Positions 51,629 to 61,789 of a stretch of 64,000 bases of DNA are shown here, piece after piece. Under the pieces are notes generated by a model that searched no databases, was not told the DNA's origin, and saw only the letters and a program-made list of their open reading frames with translations. This DNA is from Clostridium simiarum (GTDB lineage Bacteria > Bacillota > Clostridia > Clostridiales > Clostridiaceae): NCBI RefSeq assembly GCF_018919175.1, contig NZ_JAHLQL010000003.1, positions 248,001-312,000 on the forward strand, in the 5' to 3' direction. Positions within the stretch are counted from its first letter, which is position 1. Every line of letters starts with the position of its first letter. A program made the translations under genes and the position numbers.

Positions 51629-54472
51629 ATGATTGCATTTTTATATCGAAAATTCTTAAAAAATAAATGGTTGTTTTTAAGTCTTCTCTTAGGCTTTACC
51701 CTCTCAGTAGCTATAGTTTCTTCTGTACCTATGTATTCTGCAGGTATATTTAAAAGAGTATTTTTGAAAGATATGGAGTCATTCAGTAAAAAAGAAGGGC
51801 TATACCCTGGAACCTTCTCTGTAAGAAAACGTGTTAATCTTATTACTCCAAATGAATATATAGACTTTTATAATGAATCAAATAAAACCATATCTTCCTC
51901 TGTAGAAAACTTAAATTTACCCATACAAGCTAGTAAATGCATTATGAGCACTGAAGATCTTCTTATAGGTAAATTAGATTCTAATGGAGTACCCTATGAC
52001 GAGCAAGGTCCAAGTTTTAGTATAGAAACTATAACGGGTCTAGATAAAAATATAAATATTGTAGAAGGAAGACTTTACTCTGATAAACCAACAGAAGACA
52101 ATATTTATGAGGTAATGATATCAGATAAAACCCAAAAAGTATTAGACTTAAAATTAGATCAAATTTATTCCATAAGAAGATTAGGTACTAATACTAATTT
52201 TGCAAAGGTAAAATTAGTAGGTATATATCAAGTTGATAATCTTAAAAATCATTACTGGCTTGATACAAAGCATTCCTATTCCAACGCTCTTATTATGCAT
52301 GAGGATGTTTATTTGGATCACTACCTATTAGAAAATGATGGTTACATTTCTTTAATTGACTGGTTTTTTGCTTTGGATTACAACCAAATAAATCTATCTG
52401 ATTTAAAAGGGTTTTTAAGCACTAACAGTAAAATTGTAAAAAACTTAACTTATGATCATAATCTAGATTGTTTCTTTCCAATGAATGAACTATTAACTAA
52501 ATATCAAGATAAGCAAGGTAGGTTAAAAGTTACATTATGGACCCTACAAGCACCAGTAATTCTTATGGCCTTACTTTATGTTTTTATGTTATCTAGATTA
52601 ATATTGGAGAAAGATAGCAATGAAATAGCCCTATTAAAAAGTAGAGGTAGTAGTAATACGCAAGTATTTTTATTATATTTTCTACAATTTTCCATGATGG
52701 CATTTTTAGGTGCTATTATAGGCCCTTTTGTAGCACTTTTTGCTTGTAGGTTATTGGGGGCTTCTGATGGATTTTTAAAGTTTGTAAATAGATTGCCATT
52801 GGATCTTAATATCTCTTTAAAAGAATGGAGATATTCATTTGTTACAGCTTTAGTATTCCTTCTTATAACCTTAATACCCATAATGAACCTATCAAAAAGC
52901 ACAATTGTAGAAACAAAACGTAAAAAGCATAGAAGTAATAAGCCTTTATGGCAGAGATTTTACTTAGATTTTATACTATTAGCTGTCTCCATATATTCGT
53001 TATACAGTTATAAAAATATAGAAAAACTAATAAGCAAAAGTTCTGTTAGATCTACCGAACTACCTATTTCACCATTATTATATATTTCTATGTCTTTATT
53101 TGTAATATCCCTCGGTCTAGTTTGCCTTAGAATATATCCATATATAATAAGCTTTATATTCAAAATAGGTAAAAACAAATGGTCTGCTACCACCTATACT
53201 TCCCTTATTAATGTAAGCAGAAATAAAAATAAGGACAGCTTTCTTATGATATTTTTAATATTAACTGTTTCTATCGGTATATTTAACCTAAAATCCGCCT
53301 CTACAATAAATACAATGGCAGAAAATAAAGCTAAATACCTTATTGGTTCTGATATAGTGTTAAATCCTTGGTGGCTTTTATCAGATGTAATGGACAAAGA
53401 TGGTAATGTTATATCTCTATCTGCCGGTGGTGACGCAGCAGAAGATGCTATACATAACGTTCCTTTTAAAGAGCCTCCTTTTAAACCTTATACTGAAATA
53501 GAAGGTGTAGAAAGTGCCACTAAAGTATTAAAAAGTACTGGTGGAATATTAGGCTATAATGATAATTTATCTCCAATGCGCTCTCAAGTTATTGCAGTAA
53601 TACCAGATGAATTTGGTAAAACAGCTTGGTTTGATTACAAATTATTAAATTATCACTGGTACCACTATTTAAACATGATAGCACAAGAGCCTCAAGGTAT
53701 ATTAATATCTGAGAACTTAAGAGCAACATTAAATCTCCAATTAGGAAGTGAAGTCTATGTTAGATTTGGAGCAACATTAAATATGCAATGCTATGTCTTA
53801 GGCATTGTGGATTATTGGCCATCTTATGATCCAAATAAAGAAGCCTTTCCTGGGCTTATAGTAATGAACTATAATTATGTAAGGGAATTAAACGTGACCC
53901 TACCTTATGAAATATGGCTTAAAAAGTCTAGTAAAGCTTCCAATGATGCCATTTATAAAGACCTAATAAATAAGGATATAGGATATGAAGGCTTAAAAAC
54001 CGTTCATGAGCAAATATATAATATTAAAAATGACCCTATAATTCAAGGAACCAACGGTACTTTAAATCTATGTTTCTTATCTTCAATACTAATAACCTGT
54101 ATGGGATTTTTGATATATTGGACCTTGTCCATAAAAAACAGAACCCTTCAATTTGGAATCTTAAGAGCCATAGGTTTATCTATGAAAAATATAATTGGAA
54201 TACTAGCAAGGGAACAACTATTAATATCAGGTATATCTATAATTTTAGGAGTTTTTATAGGAGGTTTGGCAAGTTCACTTTATCTGCCAATGATAAATCT
54301 ATCTTCCAATCCTAAAGAAAAATTATTACCTTTCAGACCAGTATCTCATATTTCAAATTACATTAATCTAACTTTATTTATGTTTATGGTGCTATTTATA
54401 GTAATGCTTATACTCGCAAAAATAGTAAAACAAATAAAAATTGACCAAGCACTTAAGCTAGGGGAGGATTAG
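51629..54472 (+). CDS. Large FtsX-like ABC transporter permease
   Basis: 947 residues with two FtsX units: membrane anchor near 15-35, a ~260-residue extracellular domain, three to four membrane segments (about 300-430), further segments near 450 and 480-510, a second extracellular domain (about 560-790), and three C-terminal segments with the FtsX signature SIKNRTLQFGILRAIGLSMKNI. Sits 13 bases after the adaptor and two bases before its ATPase. Substrate unknown; peptides or lipids are typical. Confidence 0.85.
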   Translation: MIAFLYRKFLKNKWLFLSLLLGFTLSVAIVSSVPMYSAGIFKRVFLKDMESFSKKEGLYPGTFSVRKRVNLITPNEYIDFYNESNKTISSSVENLNLPIQASKCIMSTEDLLIGKLDSNGVPYDEQGPSFSIETITGLDKNINIVEGRLYSDKPTEDNIYEVMISDKTQKVLDLKLDQIYSIRRLGTNTNFAKVKLVGIYQVDNLKNHYWLDTKHSYSNALIMHEDVYLDHYLLENDGYISLIDWFFALDYNQINLSDLKGFLSTNSKIVKNLTYDHNLDCFFPMNELLTKYQDKQGRLKVTLWTLQAPVILMALLYVFMLSRLILEKDSNEIALLKSRGSSNTQVFLLYFLQFSMMAFLGAIIGPFVALFACRLLGASDGFLKFVNRLPLDLNISLKEWRYSFVTALVFLLITLIPIMNLSKSTIVETKRKKHRSNKPLWQRFYLDFILLAVSIYSLYSYKNIEKLISKSSVRSTELPISPLLYISMSLFVISLGLVCLRIYPYIISFIFKIGKNKWSATTYTSLINVSRNKNKDSFLMIFLILTVSIGIFNLKSASTINTMAENKAKYLIGSDIVLNPWWLLSDVMDKDGNVISLSAGGDAAEDAIHNVPFKEPPFKPYTEIEGVESATKVLKSTGGILGYNDNLSPMRSQVIAVIPDEFGKTAWFDYKLLNYHWYHYLNMIAQEPQGILISENLRATLNLQLGSEVYVRFGATLNMQCYVLGIVDYWPSYDPNKEAFPGLIVMNYNYVRELNVTLPYEIWLKKSSKASNDAIYKDLINKDIGYEGLKTVHEQIYNIKNDPIIQGTNGTLNLCFLSSILITCMGFLIYWTLSIKNRTLQFGILRAIGLSMKNIIGILAREQLLISGISIILGVFIGGLASSLYLPMINLSSNPKEKLLPFRPVSHISNYINLTLFMFMVLFIVMLILAKIVKQIKIDQALKLGED

Positions 54473-54474
54473 AT

Positions 54475-55152
54475 ATGAATGCTATAATGAAAACAGTCCA
54501 ATTAAATAGGCAATATCAGTCCGGAGAGGAGACTATAAACGCATTAAAAAATGTTTCTATATCCATACCAGAAAAATCTCTAACCATATTAAGGGGACGT
54601 TCTGGATCTGGTAAAACCACTTTAATAAATTTATTAGGAGCCATAGACACTCCTACTTCTGGTCAGATATTTTTTGAAGAAAAAAAATTAGACTCTTTAA
54701 GTGATAATGAAAAAACTAATCTTAGACGTGTTCATGTAGGATTTGTATTTCAAAGTGGTGCCCTTATGCCTAATATGAATGTGTTTGAAAATATTGATTT
54801 TGCTCTAAGGGTATCTTCTCCCGAATTAAAAGATAGAAAATCTCGAATTGAGCATTGTCTTGATCTTGTAGGTCTAAAAAAAAGACAGCTTCATATGCCT
54901 TTAGAGCTTTCTGGTGGAGAGATGCAAAGGGTAGCCATCGCAAGAGCTATATCTCATAAACCTAAAATAATATTTGCAGACGAACCCACATCAGCTTTAG
55001 ATACTTTAACAGGTCTTCAGGTTATAAAGGTATTTAAAGAACTAGTATCTACAGAAGACATAACCATTGTAATGACCACTCATGATCCTAACATGTTAGA
55101 TGTAGCTGATTGCATATACACCTTAAAGGACGGTGAGATAGTGGATGAATAA
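54475..55152 (+). CDS. ABC transporter ATP-binding protein 1 of the FtsX exporter
   Basis: 225 residues: Walker A LRGRSGSGKTT, Q-loop FVFQSGALMP, signature LSGGEMQRV, Walker B IIFADEPTSALD and H-loop TTHD. LolD/MacB class. GGGGAGGATTAG precedes the ATG; it overlaps the next ATPase by 8 bases. Confidence 0.92.
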   Translation: MNAIMKTVQLNRQYQSGEETINALKNVSISIPEKSLTILRGRSGSGKTTLINLLGAIDTPTSGQIFFEEKKLDSLSDNEKTNLRRVHVGFVFQSGALMPNMNVFENIDFALRVSSPELKDRKSRIEHCLDLVGLKKRQLHMPLELSGGEMQRVAIARAISHKPKIIFADEPTSALDTLTGLQVIKVFKELVSTEDITIVMTTHDPNMLDVADCIYTLKDGEIVDE

Positions 55153-56095
55153 TATATTGAGTGAAGATACAATAAAGGATACCAATTATATGGTGCAATG
55201 CGAAAACCTAATAAAAATATATAAATCCTCTGATGATATAGAGGTAGTTGCCCTTCAAGGCCTAGATTTAAATATAGAACAAGGAGAATTAATGGCTATA
55301 ATAGGTAACAGTGGTAGTGGTAAGTCCACCCTCTTAAACATGATAGGTTGTCTTGATATACCTACAGCTGGAAAGCTTATAGTAGACGGTAAAGATCTTT
55401 TTAAGCTATCTAAAAAAGAAATTATAGAGTATAAAAAACAAACTGTAGGTTTCGTTTGGCAGAATAATGCAAGAAATTTAATTCCTTATCTTACTGCTTT
55501 AGAAAATGTTGAGCTAGCTCTATCTATAAGTAAAGCAAAAAATAGAAGGGAAAAAGCCTTAAAATACCTTGATATGGTTTCTATGTCTCACAGAAAAAAT
55601 AACTCCTTATCCCAACTTTCTGGTGGAGAACAACAAAGAATAGCCATAGCAATAGCTTTAGCTAATGAACCTAAAATTCTCTTAGCAGATGAACCCACAG
55701 GCTCTGTAGATACTAAAACCTCAAATCTTATACTAGATTTGTTTAGAAAACTTAACAAAGAGCTCGGTCTTACTATAGTAATAGTAACCCACGATAGACA
55801 GATTTCCTCTAAGGTAGATAGAGTAGTGGCCATAAGAGATGGTAAAACCAGTAGTGAATTCATAAGGAAAATAAGCTATGCAGAGGAGTTAAAAGATATA
55901 GAAGAAGGCCTTCAGGATCAAGTTGATTCAAAAGACACTCACATAGAACTTGCAATATTAGATAAGGCTGGAAGACTTCAAATACCCTCAGAGTATTTAG
56001 AGGCATTAAATTTAAAAGATAAGAATAAAATTAAAGTAGAGCTTGAGGATGAAAAAATAATATTGTGTTCACCAGATAAAGAAAATGCATCATAA
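55145..56095 (+). CDS. ABC transporter ATP-binding protein 2 with C-terminal AbrB-like domain
   Basis: 316 residues. Residues ~10-245 are a complete LolD/MacB ATPase (Walker A GNSGSGKST, signature LSGGEQQR, Walker B ILLADEPTGSVD, H-loop VTHD). After a charged linker, residues ~275-312 read DKAGRLQIPSEYLEAL, then NLKDKNKIKVELEDEKIILC. This is the pattern of an AbrB/MazE swapped-hairpin domain (DxxGRixIPxxxxxxLxlxxxdxvxvxxxdxxiil). Such a tail could dimerise the ATPase or let it bind DNA. Last gene of the exporter operon. Confidence 0.85.
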   Translation: MNNILSEDTIKDTNYMVQCENLIKIYKSSDDIEVVALQGLDLNIEQGELMAIIGNSGSGKSTLLNMIGCLDIPTAGKLIVDGKDLFKLSKKEIIEYKKQTVGFVWQNNARNLIPYLTALENVELALSISKAKNRREKALKYLDMVSMSHRKNNSLSQLSGGEQQRIAIAIALANEPKILLADEPTGSVDTKTSNLILDLFRKLNKELGLTIVIVTHDRQISSKVDRVVAIRDGKTSSEFIRKISYAEELKDIEEGLQDQVDSKDTHIELAILDKAGRLQIPSEYLEALNLKDKNKIKVELEDEKIILCSPDKENAS

Positions 56096-56193
56096 TATTA
56101 AAAAATATTAGCCTATAACTCCTTTGCTTTAAAAATAATTTGTTGTGTAAATTTTCTCTATTGAAGCAAATCAGCCAATTTTCTAAAAAATTA

Positions 56194-56222
56194 TTGACAA
56201 GGTTCTAAATAGATATTAGAAT
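56194..56222 (+). promoter_or_regulatory. Promoter of the lysine fermentation operon
   Basis: -35 TTGACA (56194-56199), 17-bp spacer, -10 TAGAAT (56217-56222). Transcription would start near 56229, about 30 bases before the riboswitch. Confidence 0.8.
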
Positions 56223-56259
56223 TAAAATATAGTTATAATAAAATTTAACAACTAAGCAT

Positions 56260-56430
56260 AAATAGAGGCGCAAATAAATGGGTAATTTTTAAATGAAAAG
56301 GAGAGGAACCTCCAAAGTTAAAAATGAAGGGTTTATTTGCCGAAAGATATCACAGGTTCTTATGTGATACCTTGGGAATGAAGTTCAAAACTTAATTCTT
56401 GCCATGATTAACGGACATGGAGCGCTATTT
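56260..56430 (+). ncRNA. Lysine riboswitch (L box) aptamer
   Basis: Conserved L-box blocks are present in order: AGAGGCGC (56264-56271), GCCGAA (56339-56344) and GGAGCGCTAT (56419-56428). P1 pairs AAATAG (56260-56265) with CTATTT (56425-56430); P2 pairs CAAATAAA with TTTATTTG; P3 pairs ATATCACA with TGTGATA. It sits between the operon promoter and kal, the first lysine degradation gene, rather than before biosynthesis or transport genes. Confidence 0.9.
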
Positions 56431-56475
56431 ATGCAATGAAAATTTTCGATTTTCATTGCATGGATAGCTTTTTTT
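56424..56475 (+). terminator. Riboswitch-controlled terminator
   Basis: Stem GCTAT plus ATGCAATGAAAAT on the left; ATTTTCATTGCAT, GG, ATAGC on the right; then seven Ts (56469-56475). The basal GCTAT is the same strand that closes aptamer P1, so the full terminator and the lysine-bound aptamer exclude each other. From the T run to the kal start (190 bases) nothing else is evident. Confidence 0.85.
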
Positions 56476-56667
56476 ATTGCAATCCATAGGCTGAAAATCT
56501 TTCAGTGAATCAAAAATTTCTTTTTTGAATTATATCTCTCTGTATTTGTTAAAATTTAAACATTGTTTTTAATTATATAATAAGCTTTAACAATGTAATA
56601 TAATTTTATATATTTAACATCCATAAATATTTATTTATTGTAAAAAAAGTAACAAGGAGGGGTTGTT

Positions 56668-57048
56668 TTGAAAGCAATAATTAGACTAAGAATGAGCCAA
56701 GCTGATGCTCACTACGGTGGAAATTTAGTAGATGGAGCTAAAATGCTGCAGTTATTTGGTGATGTAGCCACAGAACTTCTTATAAGGAATGATGGTGATG
56801 AAGGTCTTTTCAGAGCCTATGACAATATAGAGTTTTTAGCGCCAGTTTATGCTGGAGATTATATTGAAGCTACTGGGGAGATAATTAACTGTGGAAATTC
56901 ATCAAGGAAAATGGTATTTGAAGCTAGAAAAGTTATAATACCTAGACCTGATATAAATGACTCTGCTGCTGACATTTTAGAGGAACCTATAGTAGTTTGT
57001 AGAGCTAACGGAACTTGCGTTGTTCCAAAAGGCAAGCAAAGAAAATAA
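56668..57048 (+). CDS. kal: 3-aminobutyryl-CoA ammonia-lyase
   Basis: 126 residues, one hotdog fold ([29 protein letters not shown] opening). Removes ammonia from L-3-aminobutyryl-CoA to give crotonyl-CoA, the later step of lysine fermentation. The start is TTG (56668) with AAGGAGGGG eight bases upstream. First gene of the operon; context with kce, kdd and kamA makes the assignment firm. Confidence 0.92.
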   Translation: MKAIIRLRMSQADAHYGGNLVDGAKMLQLFGDVATELLIRNDGDEGLFRAYDNIEFLAPVYAGDYIEATGEIINCGNSSRKMVFEARKVIIPRPDINDSAADILEEPIVVCRANGTCVVPKGKQRK

Positions 57049-57070
57049 TAAGTGAAAGGTGGTATATAAA

Positions 57071-57898
57071 TTGGATAAACTTATAATTACTGCTGCCATA
57101 TGTGGTGCTGAGGTTACAAAAGAGCATAATTCTAGCGTACCTTATACCATTGAAGAAATAGGTAGAGAGGCTGAAGCTGCCTACAAGGCTGGAGCAAGTA
57201 TAATTCATCTGCATGTAAGAGAAGATGATGGAACTCCAACACAGGACAGAGAAAGATTTAGAGCATGTATTGAAGAAATAAAAAAGAGATGTCCTGATGT
57301 TATAATACAACCTTCCACCGGTGGAGCTGTAGGAATGAGCAACGAAGAAAGGTTACAACCTGTGGACCTTAATCCTGAAATGGCTACATTAGATTGTGGT
57401 ACTTGTAACTTTGGTGGAGATGATATTTTCGTAAACACGGAAAATACTATTAAAGAATTTGGGGAAAAAATGATAGGACTTGGAGTAAAACCTGAAGTTG
57501 AAGTTTTTGATAAAGGCATGATAGATATGGCTATAAGACTTCAGAAAAAAGGTTATATAAAGTCTCCTATGCACTTTAACTTTGTTCTAGGAGTAAATGG
57601 AGGAATCTCCGCTTCTCCAAGGGATTTAGTCTTTATGGCTGAAAGTATTCCTTGCGAAAGCACCTTCACTGTATCAGGTATAGGTAAAAGTGAATTCCCA
57701 ATGGCTGCTATGGCTATTATTATGGGCGGTCATGTGAGAGTTGGTTTTGAAGATAACGTTTACTTATCAAAGGGCGTTCCTGCAAAATCTAATGGAGAAT
57801 TAGTTGAAAAAGTTGTAAGACTTGCAAAAGAGCTTGGAAGAGAAATTGCAACTCCTGATGAAGCTAGAGAAATCTTAGGACTTAAGGAGCGTAGTTAA
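57071..57898 (+). CDS. kce: 3-keto-5-aminohexanoate cleavage enzyme
   Basis: 275 residues, a TIM-barrel of the BKACE family. LIITAAICGAEVTKEHN opening, AGASIIHLHVREDDG (zinc-binding HxH), and LGVNGGISASPRDLVFM. Zn-dependent; joins 3-keto-5-aminohexanoate with acetyl-CoA to form L-3-aminobutyryl-CoA and acetoacetate. Starts at TTG 57071 after AAAGGTGGT; a GTG at 57059 would overlap that ribosome site. Confidence 0.93.
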   Translation: MDKLIITAAICGAEVTKEHNSSVPYTIEEIGREAEAAYKAGASIIHLHVREDDGTPTQDRERFRACIEEIKKRCPDVIIQPSTGGAVGMSNEERLQPVDLNPEMATLDCGTCNFGGDDIFVNTENTIKEFGEKMIGLGVKPEVEVFDKGMIDMAIRLQKKGYIKSPMHFNFVLGVNGGISASPRDLVFMAESIPCESTFTVSGIGKSEFPMAAMAIIMGGHVRVGFEDNVYLSKGVPAKSNGELVEKVVRLAKELGREIATPDEAREILGLKERS

Positions 57899-57902
57899 CA
57901 TT

Positions 57903-58556
57903 ATGGATAAGGTAGTAAAGCTTCAAGAACTAAAGCATTTATTTAAAGATGGAATGACCATAATGATGGGTGGTTTTTTAGGTTGTGGTTCTGCACACAC
58001 CATTATAAACTACCTTGTAGATTTGAATATAAAAGATCTAACCATAATAACTAACGATACCTGCTATCCTAATGAAGGTGTTGGAAAGCTTTTATCAAAT
58101 GGACAAATTAAAAAATTAATAGCTTCCTATATAGGTGGAAATGCTGACACTGGAAGACTTATGAATGAAGGTAAACTTCAAGCTGAACTTATCCCTCAAG
58201 GTACATTAGCAGAAAAAATAAGAGCTGGTGGTTCAGGCCTAGGTGCTGTTATAACACCTACAGGGGTTGGAACAATAGTCGAAGAGGGCAAAGAAAAGCT
58301 TATTATAAATAACAAAGAATATTTAGTTGAACTACCTTTAAAGGCTGATCTCTCAATACTAAAAGGAACCATAGTAGATGAATTCGGAAACATTTTTTAT
58401 AGAGGTACCACTAAGAACTTTAATCCAGTAATGGCAATGGCCGGAGATGTAGTTATAGTAGAAGCTGAAGAGATTGTTAAGCTAGGAGATTTAGATCCAG
58501 ACAATATTCATACTCCAGGGGTACTTGTAGATTATGTTATAAAGGAGTTGGAGTAA
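57903..58556 (+). CDS. atoD: Butyryl-CoA:acetoacetate CoA-transferase, alpha subunit
   Basis: 217 residues of the family I CoA-transferase A subunit: [34 protein letters not shown] and [13 protein letters not shown], ending in [16 protein letters not shown]. It transfers CoA from butyryl-CoA to the acetoacetate made by Kce, releasing butyrate. Directly coupled to the beta subunit, one base apart. Confidence 0.92.
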   Translation: MDKVVKLQELKHLFKDGMTIMMGGFLGCGSAHTIINYLVDLNIKDLTIITNDTCYPNEGVGKLLSNGQIKKLIASYIGGNADTGRLMNEGKLQAELIPQGTLAEKIRAGGSGLGAVITPTGVGTIVEEGKEKLIINNKEYLVELPLKADLSILKGTIVDEFGNIFYRGTTKNFNPVMAMAGDVVIVEAEEIVKLGDLDPDNIHTPGVLVDYVIKELE

Positions 58557-58557
58557 A

Positions 58558-59226
58558 ATGATCACAGACAGTAAAATAGCTAAACAAATCATTGCAAAAA
58601 GGGTAGCTAAGGAAATGAAAGATGGCCAACTTGTAAATCTTGGGGTGGGACTTCCTACTATGGTAGCTAATTATATATCGGAAGATATCCATGTATTATT
58701 ACAATCAGAAAATGGAATGATTGGTATGGGCGAAACCCCATCTGAAGGTAATGAAGACAAAGATATCGTAAATGCAGGAGGTCAATGTGTAACCGTACTT
58801 CCAAATGGTTGTTTCTTCGATAGTTCTCTATCTTTTGCCTTAATAAGAGGTGGACACGTTGATGTTACAGTATTAGGAGCTCTAGAAGTAGACAAACATG
58901 GAAATCTTGCTAACTGGATAATACCAGGCAAAAAAGTTCCTGGAATGGGTGGAGCAATGGATTTAGTTACTGGGGCTAAAAAGGTTATAGTAGCTATGCA
59001 ACATACTGGAAAAGGTAATCCAAAAATACTAAACCAATGCACTCTACCACTTACAGCAAAAGCTGTTGTTAATATGATAGTTACCGAACTTTGCCTCTTT
59101 GAAGTAACTGAAAATGGATTAATACTTAAAGAAATACAAAAGGACACAACCATAGATGAGATAAAATCTCTTACTGAAGCTGATTTTATTATTGCTGAAA
59201 ACTTAAAGATAATGGATGAACAATAA
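58558..59226 (+). CDS. atoA: Butyryl-CoA:acetoacetate CoA-transferase, beta subunit
   Basis: 222 residues. The catalytic Glu is in [15 protein letters not shown] (about 50), preceded by [26 protein letters not shown] follows as is usual. Partner of the alpha subunit immediately upstream. Confidence 0.93.
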   Translation: MITDSKIAKQIIAKRVAKEMKDGQLVNLGVGLPTMVANYISEDIHVLLQSENGMIGMGETPSEGNEDKDIVNAGGQCVTVLPNGCFFDSSLSFALIRGGHVDVTVLGALEVDKHGNLANWIIPGKKVPGMGGAMDLVTGAKKVIVAMQHTGKGNPKILNQCTLPLTAKAVVNMIVTELCLFEVTENGLILKEIQKDTTIDEIKSLTEADFIIAENLKIMDEQ

Positions 59227-59259
59227 AAATTAAATATATATTATTTTGGAGGGATTATT

Positions 59260-60294
59260 ATGAATAAAGGATGTAAATATGGAACCCATAGAGTTATAGA
59301 ACCTCAAGGTGTATTAACCCAAGCTGCACAAAAAATTGATAACAACATGGAAATATACTCAAATGAAATATTAGTAGATGTGCAATCATTAAATATCGAT
59401 TCAGCTAGCTTTACACAAATCGAAGAGGAAGCTAATGGAGATGTAGAAAAAATAAAATCCAAAATAATTGAAATCGTTGGAGAAAGAGGAAAAATGCAAA
59501 ACCCTGTTACAGGTTCTGGTGGAATGTTTATAGGAACTGTAGCTAAAGTAGGTGACGATCTAAAAGATAGGGACTTAAAAGCAGGAGATAAAATAGCTTC
59601 ACTTGTTTCCTTATCCTTAACTCCATTAAAAATTGAAGAAATAATATCAGTTCATAAAGATATCGATAGAGTAGATATAAAAGGTCAAGCAATATTATTT
59701 GAAAGTGGAATTTATGCAAAACTTCCAAATGATATGTCTGAAAATCTAGCACTAGCGGCTTTAGATGTAGCAGGGGCTCCAGCTCAAACTGCTAAACTTG
59801 TAAAACCTGGCCAAAGTGTGTTAGTACTTGGAGCTGCAGGAAAATCAGGTATGCTATGCTGTTACGAAGCTATGAAGAGAGTAGGACCTACTGGTAGAGT
59901 TATAGCTATGGTTAGAAAAGAAGCCCAAGCTGAAAATCTATTAAAATGGGGACTTTGCCACAAGGTAATACTTACAGATGCAACAAAACCAATAGATGTT
60001 TTAAACAAAACTTTAGAAGCCAACAATGGTAAGGAAGTAGATATATCCATAAGTTGTGTAAATATTCCAAGCACTGAAATGTCTTGTATCTTACCTGTTA
60101 GAGATGAAGGTATAGTTTACTTCTTCTCCATGGCTACAAGCTTTACAAAGGCAGCTTTAGGAGCAGAAGGTGTAGGTAAAGACGTTACTATGATAGTTGG
60201 AAATGGTTATACAAAAGACCATGCTGAAATCACTTTATCTGAACTAAGAGAAAGTGCAACTCTAAGAGAAATATTCGAAAAGATGTACGTATAA
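59260..60294 (+). CDS. kdd: L-erythro-3,5-diaminohexanoate dehydrogenase
   Basis: 344 residues, a distinct NAD-dependent dehydrogenase with a medium-chain-like Rossmann domain (SVLVLGAAGKSGMLCCYEA near 190). It oxidises 3,5-diaminohexanoate to 3-keto-5-aminohexanoate with release of ammonia. The start MNKGCKYGTHRVIEPQGVLTQ is typical. GGAGGGATTATT precedes the ATG. Confidence 0.93.
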   Translation: MNKGCKYGTHRVIEPQGVLTQAAQKIDNNMEIYSNEILVDVQSLNIDSASFTQIEEEANGDVEKIKSKIIEIVGERGKMQNPVTGSGGMFIGTVAKVGDDLKDRDLKAGDKIASLVSLSLTPLKIEEIISVHKDIDRVDIKGQAILFESGIYAKLPNDMSENLALAALDVAGAPAQTAKLVKPGQSVLVLGAAGKSGMLCCYEAMKRVGPTGRVIAMVRKEAQAENLLKWGLCHKVILTDATKPIDVLNKTLEANNGKEVDISISCVNIPSTEMSCILPVRDEGIVYFFSMATSFTKAALGAEGVGKDVTMIVGNGYTKDHAEITLSELRESATLREIFEKMYV

Positions 60295-60309
60295 AATATA
60301 TAAAAAAAT

Positions 60310-60347
60310 GCTACCCCCTTTAAAAACAGAATTATCTAGGGGGTAGC
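60310..60347 (+). other. Intercistronic hairpin between kdd and kamA
   Basis: GCTACCCCCT and AGGGGGTAGC pair perfectly; no T run follows, so it is more likely an mRNA stability or processing element than a terminator. It could set the ratio of upstream and downstream gene expression. Confidence 0.6.
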
Positions 60348-60432
60348 TAAATAAATAATAATAAAATATTTTCAATATTAAGTATAGCATATAATAAGCA
60401 ACCTTTAAATTTAATCTAGGGGGTTTTTTAAA

Positions 60433-61683
60433 GTGAAGGTAAATAGACGCTTTGAATTATTTAAAGATATACCCGATGACTTATGGAATGACTGGAAATG
60501 GCAACTTAAAAATAGAATTGAGACTTTAGAAGATTTAAAAAAATATATACCACTTACTCAAGAAGAGGAAGAGGGAGTAAAAAAATGCTTAGGCACATTA
60601 AGAATGGCTATAACTCCTTATTACTTAAGTCTTATAGATCCTAATGACCCACATGACCCCATTAGAAAACAGGCTATACCAACAGGGTCAGAAGTTCATA
60701 AATCTTCTGCAGATCTTTTAGATCCTCTACATGAAGATGGTGATTCCCCTGTTCCTGGGCTTACTCATAGATACCCAGACCGTGTACTTCTTCTTATTAC
60801 AGATCAATGCTCAATGTACTGTAGACACTGCACAAGAAGAAGATTTGCAGGACAACATGATAAAGCACTACCTATGAGTCAAATAGATAAAGCTATAGAT
60901 TATATAAGAAATACTCCTCAAGTACGTGATGTATTACTATCTGGCGGTGATGCTCTTTTAGTATCAGATGATAAACTTGAATACATTATAAAAAAACTGA
61001 GAGAAATTCCTCATGTAGAAATAATAAGAATAGGATCAAGAATACCTGTAGTTTTACCTCAAAGAATTACAGAAGATCTTGTTAATATGCTAAAAAAATA
61101 TCATCCTATTTGGCTAAACACACACTTTAATCATCCAAATGAAATAACGGAAGACTCAAAAATGGCCTGTGAAAGAATGGCTAATGCTGGAATACCTTTA
61201 GGTAATCAATCTGTACTTCTTAAGGGCGTAAATGACTGTGTACATGTCATGAAAACCCTAGTACAAGATCTTGTTAAAATAAGAGTTAGACCTTACTATA
61301 TATATCAATGTGATTTATCTATGGGGCTTGAACACTTTAGAACACCTGTATCAAAAGGTATTGAAATCATAGAAGGATTAAGAGGACATACATCTGGATA
61401 TTGTGTTCCAACATTTGTAGTAGATGCACCTGGTGGTGGTGGAAAGACACCTGTAATGCCAAACTATGTGATATCACAATCTGGAAATAAGGTTATACTA
61501 AGAAACTTTGAAGGAGTTATAACTACCTATACAGAACCTGAGCATTACGTAAATGAATGTAATTGTGAAGTATGTGAAGGTAAAAAAGATGTTAAATTAG
61601 TAGGTGTAGCTGGTCTTATTCAAGGAAATACTATTGCTTTAGAGCCTGAAGGACTAGTAAGAAAAAAGAGAAACCTTAAATAA
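60433..61683 (+). CDS. kamA: Lysine 2,3-aminomutase
   Basis: 416 residues. Radical-SAM cluster motif CSMYCRHC at residues 126-133; PLP lysine in PGGGGKTPVMPN near 338; C-terminal Cys-rich HYVNECNCEVCEG. Converts L-lysine to L-beta-lysine, the first step of the pathway. Start as GTG at 60433 after GGGGGTT. Length as in C. subterminale. Confidence 0.97.
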   Translation: MKVNRRFELFKDIPDDLWNDWKWQLKNRIETLEDLKKYIPLTQEEEEGVKKCLGTLRMAITPYYLSLIDPNDPHDPIRKQAIPTGSEVHKSSADLLDPLHEDGDSPVPGLTHRYPDRVLLLITDQCSMYCRHCTRRRFAGQHDKALPMSQIDKAIDYIRNTPQVRDVLLSGGDALLVSDDKLEYIIKKLREIPHVEIIRIGSRIPVVLPQRITEDLVNMLKKYHPIWLNTHFNHPNEITEDSKMACERMANAGIPLGNQSVLLKGVNDCVHVMKTLVQDLVKIRVRPYYIYQCDLSMGLEHFRTPVSKGIEIIEGLRGHTSGYCVPTFVVDAPGGGGKTPVMPNYVISQSGNKVILRNFEGVITTYTEPEHYVNECNCEVCEGKKDVKLVGVAGLIQGNTIALEPEGLVRKKRNLK

Positions 61684-61731
61684 ACTATATTTTAAATGAT
61701 TATTAGTCATAAATAATGTTAAGACAAACCC

Positions 61732-61769
61732 TTAGAAAAAATTCTTATAATTATAAGAGTTTTTTCTAA
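61732..61769 (+). terminator. Hairpin after kamA
   Basis: TTAGAAAAAATTCTTAT and ATAAGAGTTTTTTCTAA pair almost perfectly. The T-rich right arm can act as a weak or partial terminator inside the operon. Confidence 0.55.
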
Positions 61770-61789
61770 AGTACATAATATTAACCTTC

